A stretch of DNA of 64,000 bases, from assembly GCA_963930655.1 (NCBI GenBank), contig OZ005600.1, positions 7,505,501-7,569,500 on the forward strand, read 5' to 3'. Below are positions 60,442-64,000 of the stretch, piece after piece. Each line of letters begins with the position of its first letter. The first letter of the stretch is position 1. The notes beneath the pieces are model-generated. The model saw only the letters and a program-made list of their open reading frames with translations. It had not been told where the DNA came from and ran no database searches. The DNA comes from Myrica gale. Its lineage: Eukaryota > Streptophyta > Magnoliopsida > Fagales > Myricaceae. A program made the translations under genes and the position numbers.

Positions 60442-61146
60442 TTAGGTATAACTCCATAAACCATCTCCATCTGAGTCGTCAGACGACTTCGACTCGATCC
60501 TCGGCGGGCTCACGAGCATTCCCTTAGCCATGTCAACCAGCAAACTTGGCATGTTCAAAAGATCTTCCTCGTCGATGAACTCCTTTCCCACCTGACCACC
60601 ACTACTTGTATCCTCGTTTTCTGGCCGCCTTGTTTCCGGGTTTTCTGCAGTACTCCCAGTATCCGACTTTCGTGCCCTAGCCTCCGCCGCTCTTGCAGCC
60701 GCGGCTTGTATATCGCTCGCCGAGGTTGAAACCGGTATCGGGTACGAAAGAATCAAATTCGGGAAGTTCAGGGTAGCGTCGGGGCCTTTCAAGGCCAGTG
60801 CCGCCACGTCGTACGCGGCGGCAGCCATCTCGGGCCTCGGGTACGTACCGAGCCAAATGCGCGTTGTTTTGCGTGGTTCACGTATTTCGGAAACCCATTT
60901 CCCGCTCCGGCTCCGTACTCCCCTATATTTCGGCCTCCCACCTGAGGCGCGCTGACTGGATGACCCACCATAAGAACGTACGGGCCTTGGGGATGGGTCT
61001 TCCGATGTGGGGGTACTGGCAGTAGAAGGACGTGGCGTAGTCTCCTCCGGGCGTACATTAGAGGGAAAAGGTTCAGGTACCAGTACAGAGAAGCTGGGTA
61101 CCTCAAATTGTGGCTGTCTCATCCGGGCGCACGTTAGCCCAATCAT
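60442..61146 (-). CDS. DREB-type AP2/ERF transcription factor, ERF024-028-like
   Basis: Single-exon gene of 234 residues. The AP2 domain (about 74-130: [18 protein letters not shown] through TLNFPN) has the Val and Glu typical of DREB-type DNA binding, in WVSEIRE. It is preceded by a Ser/Pro/Thr-rich N-terminus. Downstream, an Ala-rich helix [14 protein letters not shown] is followed by an acidic segment [20 protein letters not shown] and a terminal LWSYT. The acidic and LWSY motifs are shared with DREB subgroup proteins and suggest an activator. Residue Met9 (61122) is an alternative start: a TATA-like run at 61162-61171 sits only about 16 bases from the first ATG, so transcription may begin inside. 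Exact subgroup (ERF025/026/027) is not certain. Confidence 0.88.
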   Translation of the reverse strand: MIGLTCARMRQPQFEVPSFSVLVPEPFPSNVRPEETTPRPSTASTPTSEDPSPRPVRSYGGSSSQRASGGRPKYRGVRSRSGKWVSEIREPRKTTRIWLGTYPRPEMAAAAYDVAALALKGPDATLNFPNLILSYPIPVSTSASDIQAAAARAAEARARKSDTGSTAENPETRRPENEDTSSGGQVGKEFIDEEDLLNMPSLLVDMAKGMLVSPPRIESKSSDDSDGDGLWSYT

Positions 61147-61580
61147 AGGCCATGTAGATATCTATATATATGTTTAACTTCTGAGTACGGTAAACATATA
61201 TGTCTATACTATGGGAAAGGGTATACAAATTTGTGCAAGAGATTTTGTCATTGGAAATTGGAATTTGGGATTTGGGATTTGGGGTTCATTTAAGAGGAAG
61301 TGAAAGGGCAAAAGCGTGGAAAAATCGCGGCTAAAAAGTTTTGGGTCACGTGGTGTGACCAAGGGTGGGCACACGTATTAGGCGCAAACTAGCAATTAGC
61401 TGTAAACTACCCAGTCTCTCTTTTTTTTTTTAACCAAAACTACCCAGTCTCTTGCTACGTGACCAAATCTATCAATTGCTTTTATCCCAAATCAAATTCG
61501 AGCTTTCATTGTCATTGATGGCGATGATTAATTTAGGCCATGCTTGGCGCTGTCTTAATTTGTTTATTGCTTCCCTAGCT
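61147..61580. other. Upstream region of the ERF gene
   Basis: Promoter-proximal sequence of the minus-strand ERF gene. The TATATATA-like run at 61162-61171 is the only recognisable signal. No other gene. Confidence 0.4.
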
Positions 61581-62809
61581 GAGTGGCGGATCCACATGGG
61601 CGGCTGCCCCCTGATGTCTGGTCTAAAAAATTTAAGGAATTTTTTTTAATGTATTTGTTCTCGGGCAGGCCAGGCCCCCCCTAAGTCCAGCCCTTTCTTA
61701 AGCCCAACCCTTTTTTAAATCGAAGCTTCCCCGTTCCAACGTGCGTCTCCTTCTCAGCCCTTGCCCCACCATTTCACGACTAACCTCCAGGGTCAGCCAG
61801 CCTCTCCCTCTCAGTCTCAGCCTCCCCCTCTCCTCCACGGCTCTGTCGCTGCCATCTCTCGAAATCTGTCTCTCTCACCAAGGTATGTTTAGTTTTGTAA
61901 ATGTTGTCTAACCTATGACTAATTTCCCTAAATGTAGGAAATTTCTTCTCTTAATCCTTTATAAATTTCGCTGAAATGTCCTCTCCGTTTGTTAAAAACA
62001 GTGGCGCCATTTGCAATGACCAAGATTTAGAACAAATGAGAAAAAACCTAATAAAAAATTTAAAACAAAGATTATCACCTGGGCCTGGGTACGGTACACG
62101 AGCTATGGATATCTGTCGATAAACATCTTGGTGCTGATTCTGCTGAATCTTAAGAAATTGGAACACAACCATTGAAGTACTGGCTTAATTTTGCAACTTT
62201 TTCAGTTGACTTGTGAGTTTGAATGAGACGATGATGCCTCTTTATAACATTCTGGTTGAACCATTATTATGATGTATATTATTCTCAATATACTTCTTTC
62301 ACAGAGGTTTTAAAACATGCTGGTTGAACCATTACAGATAAATCTTCATTCGCTTATCTTGATAGTGTTCTTTACTCCTTAGGAATTTTATGATGTGTTT
62401 CCTCAGTTAGTCGTTTCTCAATCAGTGGTTTTATGGATCATCAAATGATTATTAGCGTATAATTTTGATTCAGGGACCTTATTCGGAATGAGTGATTTTA
62501 CGGAATTGAATTCCTTACAGTACTTATATGTTAATCTAGTAGTTTACTAGTTAATCTCTATTTTGTCTCTGTACACTTTGGTAGTTTAAGATCTCGATGC
62601 ACTTTGGTAGTTTAACATTTAATATTGTAGGTTTATAAAGTGGTTTTGGCTGGTCAGCACTTTGGGTGTTGGAAAAATTTCAGAATTAGCTTTAGCTTTT
62701 AATCTTAATTTTAACTCTAAGACACTTTTGTATTAAGTAGAAAAAAAATTTGAGATGTTATTTCGCCTTAAAAATTTACCCTCTTCACTAAAATTCTAGT
62801 CCGCCACTG
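61581..62809. mobile_element. hAT-like relic, 1.2 kb
   Basis: The left end GAGTGGCGGATCC at 61581 and the reverse complement of the right end at 62809 (CAGTGGCGGACTA) are inverted and match the hAT ends of the 6118-8091 element. A weak flank pair CCTAGCT/CCAAGCT (6 of 7) may be the remains of a target duplication. There is GC-rich sequence at the left part and no transposase. This is an older, eroded member of the same broad type. Confidence 0.55.
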
Positions 62810-62939
62810 CCAAGCTCTGGTCTGGATTCTCTTTTATTTTCTCTAGGTCCTTTCATTATTATTATTTTTTGAGTGATTCGTGTAAAAAGTTACAGTGAAT
62901 TTTTTTTATTTTATTTTTTAATAAATTAATTGCTTTGAT

Positions 62940-63790
62940 CGGATTTGTTAGAAATAATATCAAATATTTGATATTGTTACAAAGATTCAAATTTCAAATA
63001 AAGATATTCAAATTAAACATAGAAATATTTTTCTATTTTGTATTGTCTATATAAATAGAGATCTTTTTAGACCGAACCACTTAAAATTTCTTGTTACTAT
63101 TTCTCTCTCATCTTCACTATAACCTTTTTCTTTGCCACGCAGACTCTTCACTAAAAATCGAGAAAAAAAAGACTTCACAAACAAAAAAAGGTTCACAATC
63201 ACGAGTACCGACTAAGACTTTTACTGAAGTACGTTATTTTTTTTGTGGTGGAGTAAATGGCACGTGTTCTTAGTGTTTGATTTTTAGTTAGATGTTTAAA
63301 ATAATATTTTAATCAAATCTTAAAGATTTGATATGATATTTTAGTTACAGATATCAAAGATTTGATATTGTTACGAAGATTCAAATTTCAAATGAAGATA
63401 TTCAAATTAAACATAGGAATATTTTCATATTTTATATTGTCTATATAAATAGAGATCTTCAATTATAATTTGTATGAACTCATAATACATAATACAACTA
63501 TAGAAAAATTTCACAGTAAATATAAGTCATTTAGATCGAATCACTTAAAATCTTTTGTTACTATTTCTCTCTCAATCTTTACTGTAACCTTTTTCTTCTG
63601 AGTCAATTGCCGAGCAGACTCTTCACTAAAAATCGAGAAAAAAAACAGACTTCACAAACAAGAAAGGTTCACAATCACGAGTACCGACTAAGACTTTTAC
63701 TAAAGTACGTTATTTTTTTTGTGGTGGAGTAAATGGCACGTGTTCTTAGTGTTTGATTAAGTTTTTAGTTAGATGTTTTATCAACTAATT
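62940..63790 (+). repeat. LTR-like direct repeat, two copies
   Basis: Copy 1 (about 62947-63298) and copy 2 (about 63357-63790) share long matched stretches. Examples are TTTGATATTGTTAC, ATTCAAATTAAACATA, TATTGTCTATATAAATAGAG (a TATA-like core), CACGAGTACCGACTAAGAC and GTGGTGGAGTAAATGGCACG. Copy 2 has about 70 extra bases after GAGATCTT. A TATA box followed by a 3' tail suggests an LTR promoter, so a fragmented LTR retrotransposon or tandem solo LTRs is likely. No coding domain is visible, and the window ends 200 bases later. Confidence 0.6.
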
Positions 63791-64000
63791 GTGATTGGAC
63801 TTCTAATCCTTACTGAATATTCTAATTAGGATGGCGACGTAAGAGATCATTTTCCTAAGCAATCAATAGTTGTTTTATGGCCATTAAGGACATCAATAAC
63901 AATTCATGATTATGTTTTTAAATAAATATATTTTACACTCCAACTATTAATTTCACATATTTAAATTTATTCGTTAAAATTAATTTTGATGGAAATCGAC

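Noticed and set aside
60798..61025. Plus-strand frame over the ERF gene
   Set aside because: Antisense shadow of the GC-rich AP2 gene.
61162..61171. A TATA box for the ERF gene
   Set aside because: It sits only about 16 bases from the first ATG, too close to be the TATA box for that start.

Overview
This is a nuclear chromosome segment from a flowering plant, most likely a woody eudicot. The evidence is the multi-exon genes with GT-AG introns, the plant-specific families (PEPKR1 kinase, plastid half-ABC transporter, CBF/DREB factors, a pheophytinase fragment), the AT-rich introns and the typical plant transposons. I cannot name the species. Exon chains were built by hand from splice signals and reading frame; four of the long genes close exactly to a whole number of codons.

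Layout. 1-5 kb: PEPKR1-type protein kinase gene (+). 6.1-8.1 kb: a hAT-type transposon with a perfect 8-bp target duplication, carrying a piece of a pheophytinase (PPH) gene. 9.0-10.2 kb: a small conserved plant gene with a frameshift. 10.3-11.4 kb: 5'-truncated LINE (-). 11.8-19.3 kb: ABCB28-type plastid half-ABC transporter (-, 16 exons). 19.6-21.6 kb: run of MITE-like elements. 22.7-31.0 kb: Per1/PGAP3-like GPI-anchor remodelling gene (+, 5 exons) with a 4.5-kb dead LINE in intron 3. 32.6-48.8 kb: dual-targeted valyl-tRNA synthetase (+, 22 exons) with a LINE in intron 6 and a repeat-filled TIR element in intron 19. 49.8-50.4 kb: CBF/DREB1-like factor (-). 51-60 kb: gene-poor, with a MULE-like palindrome, a MITE, a 481-bp TRIM retroelement and a 1.8-kb inverted-repeat element. 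60.4-61.1 kb: DREB/ERF factor (-). 61.6-64 kb: hAT relic and an LTR-like direct repeat.

The host genes are unrelated housekeeping and stress-regulator genes and do not form a pathway. The strongest unusual material is in the mobile DNA. The hAT element has captured spliced PPH exons and fused them in frame to non-PPH sequence. There is also a TRIM with only 83 bp between its LTRs, a 14-bp LINE-tail insertion with its own target duplication, and an intronic tandem array with an alternating A/B (dimeric) unit structure.
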